From Schaalia canis (GTDB lineage: Bacteria > Actinomycetota > Actinomycetes > Actinomycetales > Actinomycetaceae): a DNA stretch of 64,000 nt. Shown one piece after another: positions 35,201-43,063 of the stretch (position 1 is its first letter; every line of letters begins with the position of its first letter). The stretch spans positions 496,001 through 560,000 of the forward strand of contig NZ_RQZF01000001.1 of the NCBI RefSeq assembly GCF_003858455.1, given 5' to 3'. A program made the position numbers and the translations under genes. The notes under the pieces are model-generated. The model saw only the letters and a list, made by a program, of their open reading frames with translations, searched no databases and was not told where the DNA came from.

Positions 35201-36320
35201 TTGCGCCGGTTTTCATCGTATCGATGACGATCACATGCCCGCGGCCCTGCTGGTCGACCTGATCAAAAGTGGTGGAGATGCGTGACCAGAAATCCCAAAA
35301 GGCCTGCTGTTCAGTGAGTGTGGCCCGCAAGAGGGGACGCAATCGTGAACCGTCTACTCCGCCGTAGGTGCTGGTGAGGCCAAATTGGACGGTGTGATCC
35401 GTATTGCCAACGTAAACACTGCTGCTCTTCAGAGCCATCAAGGGCAAGAGGTAGTTTCGTAGGTAACGGTATGGGGCGGAGGGATTGTCGAACTTCGCGA
35501 AGAGTGGAGTCGATCCCACTTCGTCGATGACAGCGGGAGTTTGAGTACGGAGCCATTCATTGGGATCCATATTGTTCCCACGAGTGGCAAGCAGATGCTT
35601 GATGAAGGCGGTAATCGTTTCTTGGCCGGTCACTGCCTTGAGCTGCTGTCCATAAAGATCGGCAGTTTTAAAGGCGAGTAACGCCGTTGGCTCCTGCTTG
35701 CCGACATTTTTTACCAATGCCAGCGGGGTGAGGCGCTGGAAACGGTATTCAGGTGCCTTCTCAAAAAGGCGATCGACCACGCGCTCTCCCCCAACAGAAA
35801 AGCCGTAGTAGTGATTCATGTACGCAATGCCTAGGGCAATGGCAGCCTTATTGTCCCGCAGTTCTTGAGCAGTGATGAGGGCAGGGTTTGAGGCTTCAAT
35901 CAGACGAGGCATCAGGCTAGTGAACTGGGCCTTCACCGTGTCGAAAGAGTCTTTCAGGGCAAGCCTGTGCTGCAGGTGCTCGTAGAACTTGGCGCGGATC
36001 TGATCTTCAGAGGGAGATGCAATGCCTTCTGCTTGCAATGCCGCTGTGGCATCGCGTTTGGCTTGCCCACCAATGTATGTATTTTTCGCATTGACGGCAT
36101 CACTGTAGGTCAGCGCGTTGTATTCGTCTTTCACCTGTTCCCACAAAGCCTGGGCTTGCGGGCTGGGCGTAACCGCAGCCGAGGCCTGCGGAGCGATGAC
36201 GATAGTTGTCAGCGGCGCTAAGAGGCTCACGAGGAGGAGCAGCACAGCCCAACGGGTGACATGAGAACGACGATGTTCTGACCGAATGGTCAGCATCTTT
36301 TGGCCTAAGAATGAGCCCAC
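32283..36320 (-). CDS. Wall-anchored ZmpB/ZmpC-like zinc metalloprotease with pilin-type and G5 domains
   Basis: A secreted 1345-residue protein. The GTG at 36320 is preferred (GGAGG at 5 bases). Layout: signal peptide ending near PQASAA, a helical N-domain, a catalytic domain with THELTHIYDE (HExxH at 439-443) and a third ligand Glu463, exactly 20 residues after the second His as in the Zmp/IgA-protease group, two Spy0128/FctA-like isopeptide pilin domains (ITERPDNTEGVYSG region and the FTKAGTYVFRYTQ region), two G5 domains (each ending in PMQxRQIxRG), a PTPPVSP-repeat stalk, and a LASTG sorting signal (1315-1319) with hydrophobic and Arg-rich end. Likely a host-protein-cleaving, sortase-anchored enzyme. 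Confidence 0.85.
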   Translation of the reverse strand: MGSFLGQKMLTIRSEHRRSHVTRWAVLLLLVSLLAPLTTIVIAPQASAAVTPSPQAQALWEQVKDEYNALTYSDAVNAKNTYIGGQAKRDATAALQAEGIASPSEDQIRAKFYEHLQHRLALKDSFDTVKAQFTSLMPRLIEASNPALITAQELRDNKAAIALGIAYMNHYYGFSVGGERVVDRLFEKAPEYRFQRLTPLALVKNVGKQEPTALLAFKTADLYGQQLKAVTGQETITAFIKHLLATRGNNMDPNEWLRTQTPAVIDEVGSTPLFAKFDNPSAPYRYLRNYLLPLMALKSSSVYVGNTDHTVQFGLTSTYGGVDGSRLRPLLRATLTEQQAFWDFWSRISTTFDQVDQQGRGHVIVIDTMKTGANPSAEPRARWSPQYGATADEGVRDFFTPLALYSGYKAVQAYATGKTGMNYYMQDALGQPGVNTYTHELTHIYDETIWFNGHGRRPSTGPEDFARGLYETENNTPGAKEGYYTPYFSLNTAYELGEGRIQNASPTRFQQPSDIQEYMRGLMDVLYSLDAMEARSILKQSSEKRAIALNKVTLSPDSAYPGASFDTFARISVDEAARLTSIDDLIDLGAVSGRLLPKGRASATVSVGRNDYVVVPLFEPVYAGLQNDAGNVGGFLLRRYAHELLAEYGWEKGLIGYVSDQYQNDGNALAAILSEHGGSLATFKKAMFERRVNKLNQMAPIPGFADAQAMQAAMDEAVAADIAQMEHNIAHPRAHTAFAADVLTTRALKQKILQAYVAQTKDFQTSIYSDRSVWETPIAGTVTLHEATVARPFSGEDFTVQITERPDNTEGVYSGVPETVVKVANDGRFDLGTWTFTQPGRYEFTLRQVPGKRADVTHDPEAVTIVVHATAPTAGEALPPAENGIIRLKPTLTFFKNNVEVDALSFVNTIKERRAVHAPEVSVTYQDEAGASLSSDAQSFAFTVAGDPANDTAGHTALPNEQIPFVQGRAQLPAITFTKAGTYVFRYTQVAGNKKGVTYDTTPIVERLEVTPSDIDPAAFTVTRSLTREDAAVERIEFHNRYTAPTPPPHVPVEGEMRTTTEVAIPIEDEFIDDPEMFVNTTKEIFAGIEGRKTVTTVQRTRDGVPYGEAQVSETVTVPMQKRQIARGIKPIPVPGEERTVRTEAIPVANEVILDPQMLVGTEEVVREGEAGEVRITTIQPTLDGKPVGEAREEREELRPMQTRQIKRGTKALLLVPAPKKSAEPVVPTPPVSPTVPTPPVSPIAPTPPAVTHDPEKPGESSPGKPGEKLPHATVAPQSSNKTDGQTHAQAPTEAKAEVKAEAVSEGLGVSRGKLASTGASIPLAVALGVIFVACGVALRSRSRL

Positions 36321-36557
36321 AGGAGCCTCCGGCATGGGAGCAGAATATTGATGGAATACCCAGATTTTATCAGGGTTTATCCAGGATTCTTACACAGATT
36401 TCCCGCATCCCCCGCCCTCGCACTTCAGACGCACCCTCAGACGCGCAGACACCCCGCAAAACAGCGTTGTATTGCTAAAACAGCCCCGCACACGACGCAA
36501 GATTAACAACACGACGCAATTTAGGGGCCACAGAGAAAGGAGGGTAGCGGGCACAAC

Positions 36558-36587
36558 AAAACCCCCGGCCATTAGGTCGAGGGTTTT
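36558..36587 (-). terminator. Terminator of tRNA-Asn
   Basis: AAAACCC (36558-36564) pairs with GGGTTTT (36581-36587). On the minus strand the right side of the stem ends GGGGGTTTTGTTG, giving a short T-tract just after the tRNA. Confidence 0.65.
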
Positions 36588-36589
36588 TA

Positions 36590-36664
<75 letters not shown>

Positions 36665-36770
36665 TCGCAGGAATGAATATAGCGAGTTTTCGTCAGGCAA
36701 CGCAAATCCATAAATGTGGCGCTTGCCTCACTCGCCACTTTCCCTTGCGAACAGGCCGTTTCTTGACTGC

Positions 36771-37259
36771 TTAATCGAGGCCAACGCCCTCGCGCAGACG
36801 TCGCTCAAGCGCATCAGCCTGCGCTTGACCTTCCTCGCTGAGAACTCCATCCGCCACAAGAATAGAGAAAAGGTGACCATCTTCACGGCGGCGAATCTGT
36901 GCAACCACCTTCGTGCCATTCTCCACAGTGATCTGCTTATGCATCACCATGGAATGATCGACAGCTTCTGTCATCGCCCGCATGAAATCTGAGGGGTCTT
37001 CGACAGTGGTAACGAAGTGCCACTCCGGGCGCTGGGGGTCAACCCACAGCACATGCAAGGTAGCGTCCTCTGCATTCCAACGCGCCGCCTGCACCTCGTA
37101 CCACATGCCAGAATCCTGCACGGCCTCCTCTGACACAAGAATGAGCGCATGGCGGCCCGCAACCACCCAGCGCCCGCCCTCAACTTCAGCGGCAGGGGCG
37201 GAACGATCAAAAGACGGAAGATGCTGAGAAATAGCTGACGGTACGGAAGATGCCTTCAT
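36771..37259 (-). CDS. Conserved hypothetical protein, 162 aa
   Basis: A soluble 162-residue protein with no signal peptide or membrane segment. Trp- and Glu-rich: RWVVAGRHALILVSEEAVQD, ATLHVLWVDPQRPEWHFVT, then VVAQIRRREDGHLFSILVADG. It looks like an alpha/beta protein. I do not recognise the family. It stands alone between two tRNA genes, leftward; no operon partner. The ATG at 37259 has only a weak ribosome site. Confidence 0.65.
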   Translation of the reverse strand: MKASSVPSAISQHLPSFDRSAPAAEVEGGRWVVAGRHALILVSEEAVQDSGMWYEVQAARWNAEDATLHVLWVDPQRPEWHFVTTVEDPSDFMRAMTEAVDHSMVMHKQITVENGTKVVAQIRRREDGHLFSILVADGVLSEEGQAQADALERRLREGVGLD

Positions 37260-37400
37260 GCGAACAGGTTACCCCCGAAGACCATGACCAGCACGGACAA
37301 CCCCGCACGCACCTAACGAATAAGCAACCCGTTTGGCCCAATCATCCCGCCACGCACTCTGGTTTTCCCTATCCGCCCCTGCGCACGGTACGCTAGTACG

Positions 37401-37474
37401 GCCCTCATAGCTCAGTCGGTTAGAGCAGCGGACTCATAATCCGTGGGTCGCGGGTTCGAGCCCCGCTGGGGGCA
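37401..37474 (+). tRNA. tRNA with CAT anticodon (elongator Met or lysidine-type Ile2)
   Basis: The sequence GCCCTCATAGCTCAGTCGGT and what follows form a cloverleaf with acceptor GCCCTCA/TGGGGGC, D arm GCTC..GAGC, anticodon loop CTCATAA and T arm GCGGGTTCGAGCCCCGC. Discriminator A; CCA is not fully encoded. CAT can be elongator methionine or isoleucine read as lysidine; I cannot decide from sequence alone. It is not initiator tRNA, since the anticodon stem lacks the three G-C pairs. A TACGCT -10 lies at 37389-37394. Confidence 0.93.
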
Positions 37475-37532
37475 CCGCACGATTCCAACCACAACTAGCT
37501 GTTGGTGTTGACCAAAAATCGCTGACGGTACC

Positions 37533-37550
37533 CTATGGGGTACCCCATAG
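37533..37550. repeat. Perfect 18-bp palindrome downstream of dnaG
   Basis: CTATGGGGTACCCCATAG is its own reverse complement. It is nested in a second GGTACC repeat (37527-37532 and 37538-37543), so alternative pairings exist. It lies between the tRNA and the dnaG stop and may be a terminator or a protein-binding site. Confidence 0.6.
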
Positions 37551-37572
37551 CGAAATACGACGAATGGAACCT

Positions 37573-39609
37573 TCAGCCCCGCTCATAGCCCGAATACCGC
37601 TGGCGACGCTGCTCAGTGACCATGAGCTGACGGAAAACCTCGTCGTACTTCTCATCATCAGGAGACAAGCGCTGAAGCTGGGCGCGCAGGTCAGCAGTGC
37701 GGCGAGTCAGATCCATACGCACCATGGCAGCCATCATGCCTCGGCTATAGGCGCGAACATCCCCGCCCGCATGTTGAGGCAAGGGAGCAACAGCTAGTTC
37801 CGTCACGACTGCGCCAACAACGTCACCGGCCATTTCACGCACGGCCTCGTCAAAATGGCGGGTCGCGGCCACAACGGCCCCCTCCCCCACTCCCAACGTG
37901 GACTCAGCCTGAGTGAGCATCTGCGCGAAGGCGTCCAGACCTCCCACGGCCCGCACGGCGTCATGAACCGCGCGGTGCGTGGGCACACTAAAAGCATTCC
38001 CGTCCAGATCCTCAAAGCCCGAACCAATAAGATCAGCGGGGCGTTGAAGCAATACCTCTAAAGCCTGCCGCTCCACGCGGGTCACGGGATCTTCAGGTCC
38101 CTGACGCGGCCCAGCAGAGGGCCTCGTCGTCGGGCCGAGGCGACCAGCATGCGCCATATCGGCGCCGGGAGCCCCTGCGCTACCGCCTCCACCAGCACCG
38201 GCCCCCCTCCCATCAGCGGGAAGGCGTTCGGCCTGACGCTGGGCTTGCAGGGCATAGCGCACCTGCGCGGCAACCTCGCTAGGCACCATGCCCAGCCAAC
38301 CGGCCAACTCGCGCGTGTACTCACGGCGCAAGGCCCGATCCTTGATTCCAGCCACGATTGGCGCGCACTGGCGCAGCGCGCTCACGCGCCCCTCAACCGT
38401 GCGAAGATCAACGTGATCAATAACCGAGCGGATCACGAACTCAAACAGGGGAATACGCGACTCCACCAATGCTTTCACCGCTTGATCCCCCCGCGCTAAA
38501 CGCAAGTCGCAGGGGTCCATACCGGACTTTTCCACCGCCACAAAGGTCTGGGAAGCAAAGTTCTGGTCCTCATGGAAGGCGCGCAACGCAGCCTTTTGCC
38601 CGGCAGCGTCGCCGTCAAAAGTAAAAATAACTTCACCGCCACGAGCCCGCCCAGAAGACAGCACCACGCCGGCAGCCGGGTCAGCAACGTCCCCCAGCAG
38701 ACGGCGCACGATCTTTACATGCTCAGAGCCAAACGCCGTGCCACAGGTTGCCACCGCGTAAGGAACTCCCGCCACATGAGCAGCCATAACGTCGGTGTAG
38801 CCCTCAACAATGACGATCTTTCGGTCCGCCGCGATAGCCTTTTTCGCCAGATCCAGCCCGTAAAGCACCTGCGATTTCTTGTAGATCGCTGTTTCGGGGG
38901 TGTTGAGGTACTTGGGGGATTCTTTGTCGGAATCGTCCAGTCGACGCGCGCCAAAGCCTACGGTTGCGCCCGTAATGTCGCGGATTGGCCACATGAGGCG
39001 TCCCCGGAAACGATCGTAAAGACCGCGATTCCCCTGCGAGGCCAGGCCCGCTGCCTGAATCTCAGCATCGGTGAAGCCTCGTGACCGCAGGTGCTTGGTG
39101 AGCGCATCCCACGATTGCGGCGAGTAGCCGACGCCGAAATGAAGGCTCATGTCGCGGGTGAACCCACGTTGAGCCAAGAAAGTGCGGGCAGCGTGAGCTT
39201 CAGGGGATCCGAGCTGGTTCTGATAGAACTCTTCAGCAACGCGGTGAGCGTCTAAGAGGCGTTGACGTTTCCCGGGCTCCTCACTGCGAGTGTGTGCCCC
39301 GCCTTCCTCATAGTGCAAGGTGATGCCCGTTTTTTGGGCAAGCATCTCCACTGCTTCGGTGAAGGACATGTGGTTGATGCGCTGGACGAAGCTAATAATG
39401 TCGCCACCTTCACCGCAGCCGAAGCAATGCCACATGCCCATGGAAGGGCGAACATGGAAGGAAGGAGTGCGCTCATCGTGGAAGGGGCACAGGCCTTTAA
39501 GGGAGTCCATTCCGGCGCTGCGTAGGGTGACGTGCTCGCCAACGATGTCCTCAATCCGTGAGGCTTCACGCACCGCGGCGATGTCCTCGCGTCGGATCAT
39601 CCCTGCCAT
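37573..39609 (-). CDS. dnaG: DNA primase
   Basis: Makes RNA primers at the replication fork. The 678 residues have the zinc-binding domain (Cys41, His44, Cys62, Cys65 in LCPFHDERTPSFH and HCFGCGEGGD), the catalytic core with DRFRGRLMWPIRD and a TOPRIM domain (IVEGYTDVMA, FDGDAAGQKAA), a Gly/Ala/Pro linker and a C-terminal DnaB-interaction region. The ATG at 39609 has no ribosome site but follows a TAGACT -10 box by 7 bases, so the message is probably leaderless. dgt lies upstream. Confidence 0.95.
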   Translation of the reverse strand: MAGMIRREDIAAVREASRIEDIVGEHVTLRSAGMDSLKGLCPFHDERTPSFHVRPSMGMWHCFGCGEGGDIISFVQRINHMSFTEAVEMLAQKTGITLHYEEGGAHTRSEEPGKRQRLLDAHRVAEEFYQNQLGSPEAHAARTFLAQRGFTRDMSLHFGVGYSPQSWDALTKHLRSRGFTDAEIQAAGLASQGNRGLYDRFRGRLMWPIRDITGATVGFGARRLDDSDKESPKYLNTPETAIYKKSQVLYGLDLAKKAIAADRKIVIVEGYTDVMAAHVAGVPYAVATCGTAFGSEHVKIVRRLLGDVADPAAGVVLSSGRARGGEVIFTFDGDAAGQKAALRAFHEDQNFASQTFVAVEKSGMDPCDLRLARGDQAVKALVESRIPLFEFVIRSVIDHVDLRTVEGRVSALRQCAPIVAGIKDRALRREYTRELAGWLGMVPSEVAAQVRYALQAQRQAERLPADGRGAGAGGGGSAGAPGADMAHAGRLGPTTRPSAGPRQGPEDPVTRVERQALEVLLQRPADLIGSGFEDLDGNAFSVPTHRAVHDAVRAVGGLDAFAQMLTQAESTLGVGEGAVVAATRHFDEAVREMAGDVVGAVVTELAVAPLPQHAGGDVRAYSRGMMAAMVRMDLTRRTADLRAQLQRLSPDDEKYDEVFRQLMVTEQRRQRYSGYERG

Positions 39610-39637
39610 GGGGGTTAGTCTATCGCGCGCACCATGC

Positions 39638-39724
39638 TCATTCAGCCCAGCGCTCACGGATCACAAGCGCACGCGCCCACTCGTCAACAACCTCACGAAG
39701 AACGAGTGCGGACGGGCTGCTCAC
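39638..39724 (-). CDS. Possible 28-aa micro-ORF between dgt and dnaG
   Basis: A GTG overlaps the dgt stop codon (GTGA) and opens a 28-codon frame with Val/Leu, Arg/Glu and Trp residues typical of a helix (LVLREVVDEWARALVIRERW). The overlap would allow coupled translation. It could equally be chance or the end of a lost gene. There is no homologue I recognise. Confidence 0.25.
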   Translation of the reverse strand: MSSPSALVLREVVDEWARALVIRERWAE

Positions 39725-41055
39725 AGTTGGGTCGAAAGCATCCCGCAGAGCCTGGCGTGCCAGCGTGAAGCGGAAATATCAGTTAGGGAGGCAACCTGGT
39801 CAATGACAGCGCGCAGGCGTTGAGCCTCTGTTTCTGCGTTGCGCCAGGCCAGGGCGTAGGAGGGTTCCAGTTCTTGGGGGCCTGCTTCCCACAGGGTTTC
39901 AACGAGGTCAGCCAGAAGGGTGCGTTGCTGGTAGTAGACGGGTTCTGATTCGCGCGGGCTCATGACATAGTGAACTGCCATGCCTTTGAGGAGTTGAATC
40001 TCAGCGCGTGTCTCGGGCGTGACAACAAGGTCAGCCCGGTAACGTCCAAGACGGCCTTCCCCGTATTCAGCTCGGGTGGCATGTGCGCTGGCGTTGATGA
40101 AGCGTCCAATCAGGCCGCTGGTGAGGTCTTTGAGGGCGGCAAGGTCTTGGTAGCGGCCTTCAAAGGTAGTGAGCCATTCGGGCATGTGCCTCAAACGGTC
40201 AAGAGCATTTCCAAGCTCATCTGGGGTGATGGCCTCGCCGTACCATTGGATGGTTGAGGCGATGATGGCCTCAACCTGTTCGGAGTCCAGTAAACATTCG
40301 GGGCGCAGTTTTCCTGTGGCGATGGCATCTTCAACGTCGTGGACGGAGTAGCCAATATCGTCTGAAAGGTCCATGATCTGGGCTTCAAGACAACGCCGAC
40401 CGGTGGGGGCTCCCTGACGCATCCATTGGAAAATATCGGCGTCGTCTTCGTAGACCGAGAATTTCCTTTGCGACTTTTCTGGGTCGGGCCCTTCGCCTCG
40501 TTTCCACGGATATTTAGAAATTGCGTCGAGGGTGGCGCGCGTAAGGTTCAAGCCCACTTCACGGCCGTCAGCCCCGAGGATTTTTGGTTCGAGGCGGGCA
40601 ACAATGCGAAGGCTCTGAGCGTTGCCCTCAAAGCCCCCCGCATCTTGAGCGAGGTCGTTAAGGATGCGTTCACCATTATGACCAAAGGGCGGGTGGCCAA
40701 GATCATGGGAGAGGCAGGCAGCATCGACCACATCGGGATCGGCACCAAGTTTTTTGCCAATTTCCCGGCCGACCTGCGCGACCTCAAGGGAGTGGGTGAG
40801 TCGCGTGCGCACGAAATCATCCGATACGGGTCCAAGTACCTGGGTTTTCGCGCCGAGGCGTCGTAGCGCCGATGAGTGCAAGATACGCGCCCGGTCGCGT
40901 TCAAAATCGGTGCGATCGGAACTCTTGGGTGGTTCACCAACAAAGCGTTGAGCGTCGACATCGCGGTAGGGCGAGGTCGATGCTGGCATGCTGGATCGGC
41001 GCGGTAACTCAAACATCGCGCCTTCGTCTGTTAGTCCACTGAAACCCAAACTCAC
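39721..41055 (-). CDS. dgt: Deoxyguanosine triphosphate triphosphohydrolase-like protein
   Basis: HD-domain hydrolase that splits dNTPs to nucleosides and triphosphate. The 444 residues include the HD motif LSHDLGHPPFGHNGE, the upstream RTRLTHSLEVAQVGR metal-binding part and DLSDDIGYSVHDVEDA further on. The GTG at 41055 has no separate ribosome site; a TACGCT -10 box (41067-41062) lies 6 bases before it, so it is probably leaderless. An ATG 13 codons inside is the alternative. Upstream of dnaG on the same strand, a common actinobacterial order. Confidence 0.93.
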   Translation of the reverse strand: MSLGFSGLTDEGAMFELPRRSSMPASTSPYRDVDAQRFVGEPPKSSDRTDFERDRARILHSSALRRLGAKTQVLGPVSDDFVRTRLTHSLEVAQVGREIGKKLGADPDVVDAACLSHDLGHPPFGHNGERILNDLAQDAGGFEGNAQSLRIVARLEPKILGADGREVGLNLTRATLDAISKYPWKRGEGPDPEKSQRKFSVYEDDADIFQWMRQGAPTGRRCLEAQIMDLSDDIGYSVHDVEDAIATGKLRPECLLDSEQVEAIIASTIQWYGEAITPDELGNALDRLRHMPEWLTTFEGRYQDLAALKDLTSGLIGRFINASAHATRAEYGEGRLGRYRADLVVTPETRAEIQLLKGMAVHYVMSPRESEPVYYQQRTLLADLVETLWEAGPQELEPSYALAWRNAETEAQRLRAVIDQVASLTDISASRWHARLCGMLSTQL

Positions 41056-41120
41056 CCCCTAAGCGTATCTTTTCTGGAACTAATCCGACCAAAAGCGCGC
41101 GGATTTGCAAGAATGGGACT

Positions 41121-42368
41121 GTGACTCCTGCTCAGCTTGAACGCCCGGTGACAACCACCCTTATCCACCGCAGCGCCCACGCTCCCGTCCAATGGTGGCA
41201 TCAGTCGGTGGTGTGCGACTTCGTGGGCGTTGCCCACAGCGCTGAGTTGGAAAACATTAAAAGCCTCGTTATTGATCTTGCGCGCGTGGGTTTCCGAGCC
41301 ATTGCCATACGCCCCTCAGCAGCTTTCCTTGACGCCCCCTCCCCCGAACTGAATGACCTGTGCGCCACGGCCCATCGCGCGGGGGTGAAGGTCCTCCTGC
41401 GGATTCCTCTCCCAACAGCACTAACGGAGCTCAACGAGGAGCCCACTGCCTCGCCTCTTACGAATGCGGACGAGGCAACCCCCCTGTGTACTCAGGTGGG
41501 AGTTGCTATAAGCGCGGGAGCCGATGGTATTGACTTGGCTCTGTTGGACTCTGCACGTGCCGTTGTCCCCCAGGAACAGCGCGAGCGCCTCGCTGCCCTG
41601 ATCCGTCAGGTGCAAAGCGAATTAGCTGACGTCAATTCCTCTGCGATCATCTGCGCCGAATCGATGAGCGACGATGAGCACACCCTGGTCTATCACCTCG
41701 AAGAGGAATGGCTCCACCACCTGCGCGATAGGGCTCTTCTTGACGCGTCTTGGCGGGCGACAACCCTACGCGACAACGTCGAACGAGCCTTAGCGCAACG
41801 TGACTACCTGGGCCATGTTGCAGCCTGGCATTGGTCGCGTACACGGCATGTCGAAAAACCCGGCGATGTCTTTGACATGCAGGGGATTCCCACCTCGTCG
41901 TGGGAGTATGGATCGCATCCCGAGCGCCGCACGGCCATGAATCTTTATGCCCTCTCCCTTCCCGGGGCTGCCTACATTCCCTTCGCATTCATGGGCGGAC
42001 GCCTCGTGGCATCATCCAATATGCTGCGCCGCGTCTGGGAGGGCGATCGGGACTCGGCCACCGAGGCACGAACCTTGCGTGAAGTTCTACGCGTTCGTGA
42101 AGAACGAGCCATGGGCACAGGCTCCCTGGCGTGGGTAGATGGACTGGCGTGGGCACATGAAGGGGTAAACGTCCATCTGTCAGCAGGGGTGCTTGTCGTC
42201 CTCAACACCTCAGACCAGGCGGTTGAAGTCCCCGCTGAACATCGACTGTTAGTGTGCTCGACACCTGTTACCGCCACTGAGGGGCAACCAACAACTCTGC
42301 CGGGCAACAGTTGCGCATGGTTTGAAACGGCGAGGATCCAACGCCGCCCAGTTTTCCTCAATGACTAG
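41121..42368 (+). CDS. Degenerate GH13 alpha-amylase-fold protein
   Basis: A 415-residue protein with the layout of a GH13 glucosidase: a TIM-barrel part, LSLPGAAYIPFAFMGG (like LTLPGTPFIYYGEE) and a C-terminal beta domain with VLVVLNTSDQAVEVP. The catalytic sites are eroded. GADGIDLA (133-140) stands where GFRxD should carry the nucleophile, and AAWHWSRTRHV (about 234-244) replaces the NHD of region IV; only Glu180 (IICAES) remains. It may be a sugar-binding or structural pseudoenzyme. The GTG start lacks a ribosome site. Divergent from dgt. Confidence 0.65.
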   Translation: MTPAQLERPVTTTLIHRSAHAPVQWWHQSVVCDFVGVAHSAELENIKSLVIDLARVGFRAIAIRPSAAFLDAPSPELNDLCATAHRAGVKVLLRIPLPTALTELNEEPTASPLTNADEATPLCTQVGVAISAGADGIDLALLDSARAVVPQEQRERLAALIRQVQSELADVNSSAIICAESMSDDEHTLVYHLEEEWLHHLRDRALLDASWRATTLRDNVERALAQRDYLGHVAAWHWSRTRHVEKPGDVFDMQGIPTSSWEYGSHPERRTAMNLYALSLPGAAYIPFAFMGGRLVASSNMLRRVWEGDRDSATEARTLREVLRVREERAMGTGSLAWVDGLAWAHEGVNVHLSAGVLVVLNTSDQAVEVPAEHRLLVCSTPVTATEGQPTTLPGNSCAWFETARIQRRPVFLND

Positions 42369-42449
42369 CGGGACTCCCGGCTAACGCCGCTCCTAGGAGA
42401 GCTACGTCATGACTGTGTGGCTCGCAAAATCGCTACGATAAGAAAGAAC

Positions 42450-42486
42450 CCGCCGATAGGAAAGATAAGAACTCTCTCATCGGCGG
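42450..42486 (+). terminator. Possible hairpin after the GH13-like gene
   Basis: CCGCCGAT (42450-42457) pairs with ATCGGCGG (42479-42486) over a 21-base loop. It lies between the GH13-like gene and the acidic-tail protein. The stem is short and the loop long, so the assignment is weak. The rest of the 175-base gap shows only a ribosome site for the next gene. Confidence 0.4.
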
Positions 42487-42543
42487 TTGACACCCATCTC
42501 ATCCACCCTCGCTTTACTAGATGTCAGGAGGTGAGGAAACACC

Positions 42544-42978
42544 ATGACTACTCGAACCGAAGGTTTCCGACTCGTATCGCTACTGATCGTGATTGCCCTG
42601 TGCGCTATTGCCCTCTTCGCGGGTTTCCACGCACTGGCCACCACGCCCCAGGCTCGCTCGGAACAATCTGGCATCAACCTTGACGCTTCCCAATCGGGAA
42701 CAGACACTCAGCAGTCCACTCCGGCGGCTCCAGCAGCTACGGCAGCGCAGAAGCCTGCAGCTCCCGCACCGCCCTCGGATACCAACACCCCCGCAGTGGA
42801 GCCAGCTCCTGCACCTACGGCACCCGCTGAGCAGGAAATAACTCCCGCTCCTGCACCGCCTGCTGTGTCAACTCCTGCACCTGTTGTCGTCCAACCGGCT
42901 CCCCCCGTTGATCTCGACGATGACAATGATGACGACGATTACGACAACGACGACCTTGATGACGGCATCGACGACTGA
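42544..42978 (+). CDS. Membrane-anchored Pro/Ala-rich protein with acidic tail
   Basis: A 144-residue protein: a transmembrane helix (LVSLLIVIALCAIALFAGF), a long Pro/Ala/Thr-rich extracytoplasmic stalk, and a C-terminal run of Asp with few other residues (from VDLDDDNDDDD to the end). No catalytic motif. AGGAGG lies 12 bases before the ATG. It sits convergent with the response regulator gene. The acidic tail could bind Ca2+ or Mg2+ or cationic peptides; that is a guess. Confidence 0.7.
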   Translation: MTTRTEGFRLVSLLIVIALCAIALFAGFHALATTPQARSEQSGINLDASQSGTDTQQSTPAAPAATAAQKPAAPAPPSDTNTPAVEPAPAPTAPAEQEITPAPAPPAVSTPAPVVVQPAPPVDLDDDNDDDDYDNDDLDDGIDD

Positions 42979-43001
42979 CATCGTTTCTCTCGCCGCTCAC
43001 A

Positions 43002-43045
43002 CTTGTGCCCTCTGATTCGACTTCACGCAGAACAGAGGGCACAAG
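43002..43045. terminator. Bidirectional terminator
   Basis: CTTGTGCCCTCTG (43002-43014) and CAGAGGGCACAAG (43033-43045) form a 13-bp perfect stem between two convergent genes. The plus-strand side is followed by CGTATTTAC, a weak T-tract. Confidence 0.78.
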
Positions 43046-43063
43046 CGTATTTACACGCATCTC

